From a virus, in the IMG/VR virus record IMGVR_UViG_3300035698_013082, positions 1 through 25,545 of that record: a DNA stretch of 25,545 nucleotides. One strand, written 5' to 3'. Positions 14,587-21,666 of the stretch are shown piece by piece. The position numbers and the translations under genes were made by a program. Position 1 is the stretch's first letter. Every line of letters begins with the position of its first letter. Under the pieces are notes generated by a model, which saw only the letters and a program-made list of their open reading frames with translations, searched no databases and had not been told where the DNA came from.

Positions 14587-15527
14587 ATTAAACCCTTCTC
14601 ATATTTAATGTGTTTATCCCCTGGCAATTCTAACAATTTAACATATCGACATTGCACTGGCACACCGCCTTGTATCATACACTGATTATACAACGGATGT
14701 ATACCGAGCTTCGCACTCAACGAATAGCATATATCAGGTCCCCATTGATATTTGTCCTTTAGTAGCTGGAAATATTTCTCTTGCACTTTGAGTATCTCGT
14801 TAGGGTTCTCGTCTTCAAACAATAGTAATTTGGCAATATCGATATTGCCAGCACCCCGGCCCATACCTAAAATGGTTGCATCGACATATTCAACGAATAT
14901 ACTCGCATGTAAAGCGCTCTGCAACGCACCCCCATTATTATTGTGCAGATGTATGCCAACATTTTGCATACTCATCCTTGCAAAGTGCTTTACGTTTTTT
15001 GCTGATAATTGTCCAAAACTATCTGCAAAATACAGAGCCTCAATAGGCCAATCTTTTGTTGTATGCGAAATATCACAAAAATCATCCTCACCAACAAACG
15101 AAGCATACATAATGTTCAGAAACACTTTATATCCTAATTTGTCAAGTATATCAACTGCCTCCTCTGTGCATTTCATCTCATGTTGTTTTATTGCAATTCT
15201 GGCATATGTAAAAAAGTCTGATCTACCGATAGTATTTTTTAGCAGTTTGCTATCAAGTTTGCCATTGTCAATGTAGTCTTTAAGATCTATCATAAAACAA
15301 AAGTCGTTATGCTTATACTCTTCCTTTATCACAGAATTAAGATAATAATCCTCACAATATCTGAAACGTCCCAAACGGTTCTCTATTATTGGCGATTTAT
15401 AACCAAGCTCAATAATATCAACACCGCACGAATTCAATGCGTCAATCGTATCATTAACAAGATCTATATCCCAATACCAATCAGTGAGATATCCACCGTC
15501 TCTGAGAGTACAGTCTAATATTTTCAT
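14583..15527 (-). CDS. HMGL-like aldolase (DRE-TIM metallolyase superfamily)
   Basis: The 314-residue protein starts MKILDCTLRDGGYLTDWYWD; LDCTLRDGGY (4-13) is the diagnostic DRE-type metal-binding motif of this TIM-barrel superfamily (HMG-CoA lyase, 4-hydroxy-2-oxovalerate aldolase, isopropylmalate synthase). Later landmarks are ADSFGQL (168-174), GIHLHNNNGGA (191-201), the second metal-binding His pair, and GMGRGAGN (221-228). No C-terminal regulatory domain is present, so it resembles the aldolase members seen in surface-polysaccharide clusters. It would make or cleave a 2-oxo-4-hydroxy acid. Its neighbour is a CMP-ulosonate-type synthetase (TTGA overlap), which suggests joint synthesis of an activated keto-sugar acid. 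Confidence 0.85.
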   Translation of the reverse strand: MKILDCTLRDGGYLTDWYWDIDLVNDTIDALNSCGVDIIELGYKSPIIENRLGRFRYCEDYYLNSVIKEEYKHNDFCFMIDLKDYIDNGKLDSKLLKNTIGRSDFFTYARIAIKQHEMKCTEEAVDILDKLGYKVFLNIMYASFVGEDDFCDISHTTKDWPIEALYFADSFGQLSAKNVKHFARMSMQNVGIHLHNNNGGALQSALHASIFVEYVDATILGMGRGAGNIDIAKLLLFEDENPNEILKVQEKYFQLLKDKYQWGPDICYSLSAKLGIHPLYNQCMIQGGVPVQCRYVKLLELPGDKHIKYEKGLI

Positions 15528-16165
15528 AATACTCCTTCTAAATAATGCCGCTTAAACGCCGTTGGTGTAATAATTTTAAAATTAACACCAACACTTTTTA
15601 ACTCATCAAAAACTTTATACACAATATCATCTTTTTCTTTTTCGTACTCATAATCAGTACTATCAGAAAACTTATCACCATAACAATGCTGTTTAAATTT
15701 CTTATCTTCAAACGCTAGTGTATAGCCATCAAACCCAACACAATAAACATTCTCTGCACCAAGTATTTTCTGAGCAACAAATATGGCAAGGTTCCCACAA
15801 GTCCTAAATTTCCCCTTTACAATTTTATTATCTATTCCCATTTTGTGTTTAAACCGGTCTAAATAATCTATTTTGTAATATGGCATTCCAACAGTATCAA
15901 TGATGTTCTTTTTTAATTTACTGCCCAATATCAAAGTTGAATCACTGGATATTGTTTTGCCAAATGTTTTAAACCTGTCGTTATTTGTCCACATATGATA
16001 ATCCGGTTTTACAAACATTGACATATTGTTTATGCCTATAGTAAAGACTTTGTCTTTGTTTATAAATTTTTTAATTTGTTTTTCGTACAATTTAAGTGTA
16101 TAGCCAGCACCAACAACGACACACGTTCTACCAGCCTCTTTGTTTTTCAAATCAAAGACGTTCAT
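15524..16165 (-). CDS. DUF115/MptE-like protein, possible glycosyltransferase
   Basis: The start is ATG at 16165 with AAGGGGG upstream and ATGA overlap with a tiny upstream gene; a longer frame to 16339 is less credible. The 213-residue product starts MNVFDLKNKEAGRTCVVVGA, with a nucleotide-binding glycine loop (VVVGAGYTL, 17-25), TIGINNM (42-48), KPDYHMWTNNDRFKTFG (53-69) and RTCGNLAIFVAQKILGAENV (121-140) with YCVGFDG. This order is that of the DUF115 / 6-hydroxymethylpterin pyrophosphokinase MptE-like superfamily, which includes Maf-type sugar transferases for pseudaminic or related acids. In this cluster a sugar-acid transferase role fits with the aldolase and KdsB-like genes, by context. 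Confidence 0.7.
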   Translation of the reverse strand: MNVFDLKNKEAGRTCVVVGAGYTLKLYEKQIKKFINKDKVFTIGINNMSMFVKPDYHMWTNNDRFKTFGKTISSDSTLILGSKLKKNIIDTVGMPYYKIDYLDRFKHKMGIDNKIVKGKFRTCGNLAIFVAQKILGAENVYCVGFDGYTLAFEDKKFKQHCYGDKFSDSTDYEYEKEKDDIVYKVFDELKSVGVNFKIITPTAFKRHYLEGVL

Positions 16166-16221
16166 ACAACCCCCTTTATAAGAATAATAAATTTTATAAC
16201 ACAAATAATTAGAAATGTCAT
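16162..16221 (-). CDS. Tiny hydrophobic peptide, 19 residues
   Basis: ATG at 16221 overlaps the ParB-like stop (ATGA), and its own TGA overlaps the DUF115-like start (ATGA). The product is MTFLIICVIKFIILIKGVV, one probable membrane helix. Exact coupling at both ends supports real translation, or it may simply hand ribosomes on. Function unknown. Confidence 0.45.
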   Translation of the reverse strand: MTFLIICVIKFIILIKGVV

Positions 16222-16727
16222 ACTCGCTCCCAACTATAAACATCACATTCACAATCAATATCCAACACATACGCACACGCAAGCCTATGGTGGCCCTCGT
16301 ATATTTCATAATCACTCGCATTATGATTACTCTCAACAATTGGGCTGTCTAATAAAATAGGGGTCTCATTAATGCCGCTTGCTTTTATATCCTCATACAA
16401 CTCAATTAATTTATCACAGCGTTTTAGTGCACGAAACATGTCATCATTATTATATAACATCTGTAAAAAACAATATCGAGAAAATCTAACGTCTTTTGCA
16501 AACTCTTTCTTGCTAACATCGGCATATCTTTGCAGAGTAGTTACATGCGGTGACTGCAATAGTGATAGATATGAGCCTTTGTAACCTTCACAGAACACGC
16601 TTTTCCATATATTAAATCTATCCGGGTTATATTGACAGCATAATATACCAATCAAATCTTTACTCAGTTTTAGATTGCCAAGCTTTGTCAACTTAATGTG
16701 ATTTTTCAACAACTCTTTATATGTCAT
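16218..16727 (-). CDS. ParB-like domain protein of the glycan island
   Basis: The 169-residue protein begins MTYKELLKNHIKLTKLGNLK. Near the end, YEIYEGHHRLACAYVLDID (140-158) matches the ParB/sulfiredoxin-fold GxHRxxA box, where the fold binds a nucleotide. The N-terminal 120 residues are helical, with no HTH recognised, and Cys-rich patches lie at 30-31 and 156-161. Such stand-alone ParB-like proteins occur next to polysaccharide and tail genes and their function is not settled. It may be a nucleotide-dependent enzyme rather than a partition protein. It overlaps both neighbours by ATGA. Confidence 0.6.
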   Translation of the reverse strand: MTYKELLKNHIKLTKLGNLKLSKDLIGILCCQYNPDRFNIWKSVFCEGYKGSYLSLLQSPHVTTLQRYADVSKKEFAKDVRFSRYCFLQMLYNNDDMFRALKRCDKLIELYEDIKASGINETPILLDSPIVESNHNASDYEIYEGHHRLACAYVLDIDCECDVYSWERV

Positions 16728-17437
16728 TTATTCATCCTTTTTTTTAACCTATTCATCCTTTTTTTTAACCATACATCATACATCTTATTTCTCGTTTTAT
16801 AACCTATATACTCAGATTGCATTTCGATTGTATAGTCTTTGTCCATAAACTCTCTGTAAGTCTTCCTGAATGGCATTAAATCAGGATTATATTTGTTTTT
16901 CCACAGTATATACGCCAGTGCTATTTGATCCCGTCCGGACCCACGTTGCACCTCGTAAAACCAATTGTCCATTAGCATAGCTATCGTTGTTGTGTGTCGC
17001 CGTATCATTATCCCAGGAGCAAATAGCCCGTATCTCTCAGGCATGCCACCACGCCGGTATTCCATAGCAATATTAACGTCTTTGGTTGTGAGTAGTTTAG
17101 CCTCTTTGTATAAACAGTCTCTACGGTTGTGTTTCATTACTGCCATGTTGTGTTTTAGGTTGCGCTTGACGAACCTGTCGAGGTCTTGCCTAATGGTGAA
17201 TCGTGTATCTAAATAGATAGACAAGTCAGCGTCAAATGGTGGCACTATTTTCACGCGCCTGGACAATTTCAAATCGCTCAAGCCAAAGTTGTTTGTGATA
17301 TATTTCATATCCCACAGGCCAGACTTAATATTATAATTATTTGTATAGCAGATATATTTCCAACCTTTTGTAATATATGCTGGCTCGTTTAGCGTGTAGT
17401 TTTTGCCGATTATTACTGAGTATATCGTTTTGTTCAT
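16724..17437 (-). CDS. DUF616/TOD1-like glycosyltransferase
   Basis: The 237-residue protein starts MNKTIYSVIIGKNYTLNEPA. Family landmarks are YICYTNNYNIKSGLWDMKYI (28-47), SRRVKIVPP (59-67), ADLSIYLDTRFTI (70-82; D77 for the DxD-like site) and MAVMKHNRRDCLYKEA (98-113). The sequence order 'TDN...W......R..K..P......siY.Da...i..Dl..f......a...H..R.c.Y.Ea' is that of the TOD1/MUCI70-like domain. It should be a soluble sugar transferase. The C-terminus carries a duplicated heptapeptide. An intergenic 12 bases and a small peptide gene precede it. Confidence 0.75.
   Translation of the reverse strand: MNKTIYSVIIGKNYTLNEPAYITKGWKYICYTNNYNIKSGLWDMKYITNNFGLSDLKLSRRVKIVPPFDADLSIYLDTRFTIRQDLDRFVKRNLKHNMAVMKHNRRDCLYKEAKLLTTKDVNIAMEYRRGGMPERYGLFAPGIMIRRHTTTIAMLMDNWFYEVQRGSGRDQIALAYILWKNKYNPDLMPFRKTYREFMDKDYTIEMQSEYIGYKTRNKMYDVWLKKRMNRLKKRMNK
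16729..16770 (-). repeat. 21-base perfect tandem duplication at the 3' end of the DUF616-like gene
   Basis: Two identical 21-base units lie side by side (16729-16749 and 16750-16770) and duplicate seven residues, giving LKKRMNRLKKRMNK at the protein end. Each unit contains an AAGGA ribosome-binding element; the copy nearest the next start (16727) serves as its likely Shine-Dalgarno site. The duplication is recent, as the copies are identical. Confidence 0.8.
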
Positions 17438-17449
17438 AATATCATAACC

Positions 17450-17506
17450 TTAAATAAACGCGCGGAGCTGTCTTATGTCAGAAACAGAATCGTTCCAATT
17501 AATCAT
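17450..17506 (-). CDS. Tiny peptide after the methyltransferase, 18 residues
   Basis: ATG overlaps the methyltransferase TGA (ATGA) and codes for MINWNDSVSDIRQLRAFI before TAA. It could be the remnant of a longer gene or a coupling leader for the following glycosyltransferase. No other support. Confidence 0.35.
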   Translation of the reverse strand: MINWNDSVSDIRQLRAFI

Positions 17507-18009
17507 ACATTCCTCACAATCGTTAAACCGTAATAAAACGGCAATGTTAAAACCTCAATATTGACAATTTCAAGGCAGTCATCAAGATACTCACGTATTC
17601 TATGCGCATCCCAACAATAATGTTCACTCTGACACTTCTCCCCAGGGGGGAATGTGTCATGCAGTATAATCATGCCGGTTCTTTTTAGACTATTGAATGC
17701 ATTGTCAAAGTCTTTTTGAACCTGCGAATACTCATGCAGACCATCGATAAAAATTAAATCATACTTGTTTTTGTCGTTTTTAAAATAATCATCACTCGTG
17801 CATACGTTAACATCAGCATCAAAATTTACACATTTACGCATTTTTTCGTTTACATCGACAGCATGCGCATGTTTGAATAACGGCCCTACTTTGTTGAACG
17901 TCCTGGCATGCTGCACACCAATCTCAAGATATTTTCCGTTGTGTCCAGCAGCACAGAGACCTTTTGCTATTTCGTAGATTATGTTTATGTGAGCGGTTTT
18001 ACTGTACAT
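17503..18009 (-). CDS. Class I SAM-dependent methyltransferase
   Basis: The 168-residue protein contains KYLEIGVQHARTFNKVG (26-42), the glycine-containing motif I that binds S-adenosylmethionine (E29-x-G31). HAVDVNEKM (49-57) supplies the acidic residue contacting the ribose. YDLIFIDGLHEYSQVQKD (83-100) and GMIILHDTF (112-120) complete the Methyltransf_24-like pattern (D-x-IFIDG.H.Y..v..D). It is soluble and minimal in size. In glycan clusters such enzymes methylate sugars or their phosphates, an assignment by context. The start overlaps the previous stop (TAATG). Confidence 0.85.
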   Translation of the reverse strand: MYSKTAHINIIYEIAKGLCAAGHNGKYLEIGVQHARTFNKVGPLFKHAHAVDVNEKMRKCVNFDADVNVCTSDDYFKNDKNKYDLIFIDGLHEYSQVQKDFDNAFNSLKRTGMIILHDTFPPGEKCQSEHYCWDAHRIREYLDDCLEIVNIEVLTLPFYYGLTIVRNV

Positions 18010-18209
18010 TATATTATTACTCTGCGTAACCCATTTACTATACGGTAAAAATCCCTATCTATGCTTTCATCATAACAAGTACCGTCCTCTTTATCTTCGT
18101 CATGATCTAAAGAAAATAAACCATGCAGAAAATTATGCTCACCCTGCGTTTCAACAACAATTTTGTAAGGCTCAAACGCTTTCTTTTTGGTAATCTCTTC
18201 AATTCTCAT
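18009..18209 (-). CDS. Hypothetical protein, 66 residues
   Basis: The small acidic protein starts MRIEEITKKKAFEPYKIVVE and includes GLFSLDHDEDKEDGTCYDES; no family recognised. The opening KKAFEPYKIVVET is reminiscent of small beta-barrel phage accessory proteins. ATGA overlap with the upstream glycosyltransferase and TAATG with the downstream methyltransferase show it is part of the same coupled operon. Confidence 0.65.
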   Translation of the reverse strand: MRIEEITKKKAFEPYKIVVETQGEHNFLHGLFSLDHDEDKEDGTCYDESIDRDFYRIVNGLRRVII

Positions 18210-19042
18210 AACGCAACACCTTTCTCCTCAAAATATTTCTCAATTCGCCATTTCCAAATAGCGCCAACACTCTCATTTAACGGATGATTACGACTCGCTT
18301 GCTTGTGTGTGAAAAAAGCTTTACCTTTATAGTGCCACTCACACATATGCTCAGGTTTTTGTATGCACAGATCTCTCATGTTACCATTCTTATATGGGAG
18401 TTGCTCACCACCATTGCCACACAACACTCTCGGCATAGCATAACCAGAATAACCGGCATTCTTAATTATACATGGTAACGCCCACCCAGTATCTTGCTTA
18501 AAAAGACTCCCAACAGGTAATCCAACAACATTAGCCAAATCCTTTGTTTTAATTTTTGATTTTAACACAGATTCTTTTCCGTCAACTAACGCCGGATAAA
18601 AATTGAGTATTGGCGCTATTTTAGGATTGAACGCAAACATATACACCGTTGGAAAATTTTTGTATTTGTGTTTTGCTTGCCCGTAATCTCCACCAAAACA
18701 CACACATTTATCTTTGATCCGTTTACATACAATTTCATCCCAATTAGGATACAAAACCGCCGTGTCGGCATCTATAAATATTGCAATATCTGGCATCTCA
18801 GTATTAATTAAATTAACAAGCGCGGATTGCATAGCCTCGGCATGATTATAACTATTGTGTCCCAAGTTTGGAGAGCTACCAACACACGTCCATCCATCCG
18901 GCCCTTTGCCTACGTAATTAGATTTAATATATTTCCATCGTAGATCATGGTTACCACTCGACATAGCAATGGCAGTTTTTTGCAGGAACTCGGCGTAGTC
19001 TGTACTATTGCGAGTTATAAATGTATATATGTCTATTTTCAT
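18206..19042 (-). CDS. GT-A fold glycosyltransferase-like protein
   Basis: The 278-residue protein starts MKIDIYTFITRNSTDYAEFL. Its key segment is DIAIFIDADTAVLYPNWDEI (85-104), where DAD (91-93) is a canonical metal/nucleotide-sugar-binding DxD. Later features include VCFGGDYGQAKHK, KQDTGWALPCIIKNAG, and MCEWHYKGKAFFTHKQASRN near the end with conserved His and Trp, as in inverting GT-A enzymes. No membrane segment. Donor and acceptor unknown. The start overlaps by ATGA the restored frame of the preceding cysteine-rich gene. Confidence 0.75.
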   Translation of the reverse strand: MKIDIYTFITRNSTDYAEFLQKTAIAMSSGNHDLRWKYIKSNYVGKGPDGWTCVGSSPNLGHNSYNHAEAMQSALVNLINTEMPDIAIFIDADTAVLYPNWDEIVCKRIKDKCVCFGGDYGQAKHKYKNFPTVYMFAFNPKIAPILNFYPALVDGKESVLKSKIKTKDLANVVGLPVGSLFKQDTGWALPCIIKNAGYSGYAMPRVLCGNGGEQLPYKNGNMRDLCIQKPEHMCEWHYKGKAFFTHKQASRNHPLNESVGAIWKWRIEKYFEEKGVAL

Positions 19043-19275
19043 TTGGTTCTTTCGTCGATCAATGTTTCGAACACTAATGTTTTGTCATGACAGATGTCTA
19101 TGCAAATTGTAGAATGCTTGTCATGCCCGCGCCATTCTCACGGCTCACCAAACAAAACACACCAATCGCCACAGAATATACTATAATTACCCTCTTGAAA
19201 TGGGCAGCGTGACCCCTTCATTGTCCCACTACGCTCTATGCAAATACGCCCATCCATTCTAATTTTTCCGTTCAT
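19039..19275 (-). pseudogene. Cysteine-rich small protein interrupted by an in-frame TGA
   Basis: ATG at 19275 (AAGGTG upstream) reads MNGKIRMDGRICIERSGTMK then GSRCPFQEGNYSIFCGDWCV and ends LFGEP at TGA 19140-19138. The same frame continues for 32 residues (EWRGHDKHSTICIDICHDKT, then LVFETLIDERTK) to a TGA whose last bases overlap the next start (ATGA at 19042-19039). The tight coupling of the second end implies that the gene originally ran through. The intact form would be 78 residues with six Cys, likely metal-binding. A single base change explains the stop; readthrough or a selenocysteine codon cannot be excluded but no supporting element was seen. Confidence 0.7.
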
Positions 19276-19411
19276 CGTCATCACCTTTATTAATGAATTC
19301 GCCATTATATTCTTTTTTGAAAAACGTTATGTCTTTACATATCGATAACGCGCAATCATCACAAATACCATTAACAACTGCACGATCTCTACCACAAGAC
19401 GTACATTTCAT
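19259..19411 (-). CDS. Small zinc-ribbon-like protein, 50 residues
   Basis: The protein starts MKCTSCGRDRAVVNGICDDC, giving two CxxC pairs (C3/C6 and C17/C20), a typical zinc knuckle, followed by a short FFKKEYNGEFINK tail and an acidic end. ATG overlaps the previous TGA (ATGA), with AGAGG upstream. It overlaps the next gene by 17 bases. It may bind zinc and a nucleic acid or protein partner. No named family. Confidence 0.6.
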   Translation of the reverse strand: MKCTSCGRDRAVVNGICDDCALSICKDITFFKKEYNGEFINKGDDDERKN

Positions 19412-19608
19412 TGCATCCTCTCATGCTCATCTAAATTATTATCGATACCAAACCAGTCAGCCATGTGTTTTAATGCAATACGCACACCATACGACACACT
19501 ACCACGATTAGGCCGTTTATTACCACTAAACATTTTGGAGATTGTTTTCGCAACGTCCTTGGCTTCTGGCTCAATGAGTATTCTGTGTTCAACAAGTTTC
19601 TTTTTCAT
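19408..19608 (-). CDS. Small protein, 66 residues, first gene after a promoter
   Basis: It starts MKKKLVEHRILIEPEAKDVA and continues KTISKMFSGNKRPNRGSVSY, GVRIALKHMADWFGIDNNLD. Basic first half, amphipathic second half; a small DNA-binding or regulatory role is possible but no fold is recognised. The ATG has no Shine-Dalgarno site and lies seven bases after the -10 of a consensus-like promoter, so the message is probably leaderless. Confidence 0.6.
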   Translation of the reverse strand: MKKKLVEHRILIEPEAKDVAKTISKMFSGNKRPNRGSVSYGVRIALKHMADWFGIDNNLDEHERMQ

Positions 19609-19615
19609 ATTGTTT

Positions 19616-19644
19616 AATATAGCCTATATCATTATGTTTGTCAA
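19616..19644 (-). promoter_or_regulatory. Sigma70-like promoter with palindrome over the -10, leaderless arrangement
   Basis: TTGACA (19644-19639), a 17-base spacer and TATATT (19621-19616) read leftward. A perfect palindrome ATATAG-G-CTATAT (19617-19629) overlaps the -10 and could be an operator. The ATG at 19608 lies within the expected start region. It drives at least the small-gene and glycosyltransferase group from 19608 to the left. Confidence 0.85.
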
Positions 19645-19649
19645 GTTAT

Positions 19650-19787
19650 TTATTTTTCGGCCAAATATATTTGTAGGCATGCACATATTGTGATACATAT
19701 AAAAAGCGCATCAGAAGACATTTGCCCTAATATGTACGGGATTGTAACAACAACAGTAAACACAAACAAAATACCGCGCTGAATCAT
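19650..19787 (-). CDS. Small membrane protein, 45 residues, two probable spans
   Basis: ATG overlaps the GT2 stop (ATGA). The product starts MIQRGILFVFTVVVTIPYIL and ends ICITICACLQIYLAEK, two hydrophobic segments (about 5-20 and 28-42) separated by a short polar loop. No family recognised; holin-like topology is possible but such a call needs more. It is the last gene before the 19616-19644 promoter. Confidence 0.6.
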   Translation of the reverse strand: MIQRGILFVFTVVVTIPYILGQMSSDALFICITICACLQIYLAEK

Positions 19788-20494
19788 TTTTTCACCCACT
19801 TTGTAAAATTACACTTTTTAACTTTGCGAGAATCGTTATCAGGCAACAACTGAGGGCGAGTATACTCCGTTTTCTCCATCCATTCACGGCCAATATCATT
19901 GACTATGATACGATTAATTCCATACGGATACGCTTTGACCATATGATGTCTTCTGTATATTGGACTGACACACTGTACTTTTTTGGTGTATTTGTTAATG
20001 AAATCATGCAGCTGTGTCTCCGGATTATTAACAATATTCAAACGTGCAGACACATCTTTGAAAAACGATGTTCTATAGAATGATGGAGATAGTGGTATTG
20101 TTCTGTAAGCATAACTGTATGCGCGTAAAGCAACTGCATTAACATTTTGATTGTCAAACTGTCTTATAACATCATCTACTAATACACGCTCTGTAAGTTT
20201 CCAGTCATCTTCTAAATTAAGAAACCATTCATTTTCAGGTTGTTTCCATAACCATTTATATGCTGCTGGAAAGTTAGCTTGTTTTGGAACATGAATATTC
20301 CAGTGTCCGAAATATTTACCCACAACACTTAGAACGTCTACCTGTGCTTTGCCTTCTGGCAATGGGTCAACATTGATATGACATGTACTATTCTCCCAAT
20401 CCACACCCTTCAGATTTTTGTGGAATGATGCATATGTTCTATCTAATATTTCCGGTCTGCACATTGCCGTCGTTGTCACTTCAATTGATATCAT
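19784..20494 (-). CDS. Glycosyltransferase family 2-like (GT-A fold)
   Basis: The 236-residue protein starts MISIEVTTTAMCRPEILDRT (GT2-type beginning), with HINVDPLPEG (39-48), FPAAYKWLWKQPENEWFLNL (75-94) and EDDWKLT (95-101); EDD is the metal-binding site. The N-terminal nucleotide-sugar fold is clear; the C-terminal half has basic segments (HMVKAYPYGINRI). Cytoplasmic, acceptor unknown. Start overlaps the DUF1353-like stop (ATGA). Confidence 0.75.
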   Translation of the reverse strand: MISIEVTTTAMCRPEILDRTYASFHKNLKGVDWENSTCHINVDPLPEGKAQVDVLSVVGKYFGHWNIHVPKQANFPAAYKWLWKQPENEWFLNLEDDWKLTERVLVDDVIRQFDNQNVNAVALRAYSYAYRTIPLSPSFYRTSFFKDVSARLNIVNNPETQLHDFINKYTKKVQCVSPIYRRHHMVKAYPYGINRIIVNDIGREWMEKTEYTRPQLLPDNDSRKVKKCNFTKWVKK

Positions 20495-20934
20495 TTTTTC
20501 CTCAATTTATTTAACTTAGAAGGTTTTCCGTAACACACTCCACCAAACATTCTAACGACACGATAAAACAGGCTCCTCATAGTTGGCCTAACCTCGTCAA
20601 GCTCCATGCCGAGTAAAAATATCCTATCAGCGAGCTTTCTTGTACACCATTCTGGTGGATACGAATACAGCCAATCGTGTATACATGCCGCACGACCATA
20701 TCGACCGTCATCTTTTCCGGTACCAGGCTTTTTATACAGAGCCCTGACAACCGGGGGGATAGATGCAAAGTCAAATATAAACCCGTGTTTCGGCGTGACT
20801 TCGAAATACTCGCTATCAGTGCACATTTTTAATGTTAATGGGTTTGTAGACTGATCAAGTTTCCACATATTGCCGTCGATGTATTCAACTTTTAATTTGC
20901 CAGTATACACGCCTGTCAATTTAGATTTTGCCAT
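20491..20934 (-). CDS. DUF1353 family phage protein
   Basis: The 147-residue protein has GFIFDFASIPPVVRALYKKP (51-70) and YGRAACIHDWLYSYPPEW (79-96), the conserved 'GF.tDfaSIP ... a.aaviHDwLY' core of DUF1353, common in phage genomes and often near lysis or tail genes. The conserved His-Asp and Asp residues suggest a metal-dependent hydrolase-like fold, but its function is not established. It lies within the glycan island between two glycosyltransferases, coupled to the downstream one. Confidence 0.85.
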   Translation of the reverse strand: MAKSKLTGVYTGKLKVEYIDGNMWKLDQSTNPLTLKMCTDSEYFEVTPKHGFIFDFASIPPVVRALYKKPGTGKDDGRYGRAACIHDWLYSYPPEWCTRKLADRIFLLGMELDEVRPTMRSLFYRVVRMFGGVCYGKPSKLNKLRKK

Positions 20935-20937
20935 ATT

Positions 20938-21666
20938 TTAATCCTTTAGATTTGCAGGTGCGCCTTTACGTTTCATATGCCCCATGTAATAATCCTTATC
21001 ATCATTGTAATCAGCGTCAACATGATTATACTGCTCGCAGTCAAACAGCTCTATCTTATAGTTCTGATAACGCCGACGATCTATCTTGCGCTTAACCAGT
21101 GCAGATAGGAATATCTGATCTACCCACCACCTAAAATTAGTGCGGTTGTGAGTCTTTTCGGGCTTTCTGTTCTCTTCCAAAGTTTTCCATATTTCGTCAT
21201 ACTCAGGGATTTTATCACTACCAAAATTTTGTATACAATCTAACGCATCGAATAGTATTCCCTGATTTTGTATATAGAAGACACCACCATTCGCAAACGC
21301 CCGCATCGGTCTACCTCTCTCAACAAATGGTTTACGAATAGTAATTCCAATGTCAAACGTTTTATCGTAAACATGAGAAAAATCTTTGCAGAAAAACGTA
21401 TCAAAATCACAAAATGTAATATTTTGAGCTGGAAGGTGTGTCATACAAAACCAGAATTTCAGCATTTGCATTTGCGTATCCCACCGGTGTTTATCTATCT
21501 GCACGTATTTAATATCATAAGCTGTAAGCTCTGTGTGTTGCCTGTCTGTGATATCAGGGCCAAACAGCACACACTCAGCGTCTTTCATAATATGGCGAGT
21601 CTCAAGGAAGTGTTTGCCGTATTCGAAATATCGGCTATCTGACATTGTTACTATTGTGTGTTTCAT
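20938..21666 (-). CDS. Glycosyltransferase, GT8-like (GT-A fold)
   Basis: The 242-residue protein begins MKHTIVTMSDSRYFEYGKHF. FCDFDTFFCKDFSHVY (85-100) has the DFD metal-binding motif (87-89), and RAFANGGVFYIQN (122-134) is the family's second conserved block (NGGVFY). RWWVDQIFLSALV follows, resembling the D-Q segment of GT8-type enzymes. A good site (AAGGAG, six bases, ATG) overlaps the leader peptide stop (ATGA). It should transfer a sugar in the cytoplasm. Confidence 0.8.
   Translation of the reverse strand: MKHTIVTMSDSRYFEYGKHFLETRHIMKDAECVLFGPDITDRQHTELTAYDIKYVQIDKHRWDTQMQMLKFWFCMTHLPAQNITFCDFDTFFCKDFSHVYDKTFDIGITIRKPFVERGRPMRAFANGGVFYIQNQGILFDALDCIQNFGSDKIPEYDEIWKTLEENRKPEKTHNRTNFRWWVDQIFLSALVKRKIDRRRYQNYKIELFDCEQYNHVDADYNDDKDYYMGHMKRKGAPANLKD

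Noticed and set aside
15524-16339. 58-residue N-terminal extension of the DUF115-like gene
   Set aside because: It overlaps the ParB-like gene and lacks a site; ATG 16165 has AAGGGGG and an ATGA overlap.
19039-19275. Alternative genetic code with TGA as Trp
   Set aside because: Many well-supported genes here end in TGA, including those in ATGA overlaps, so TGA works as a stop.
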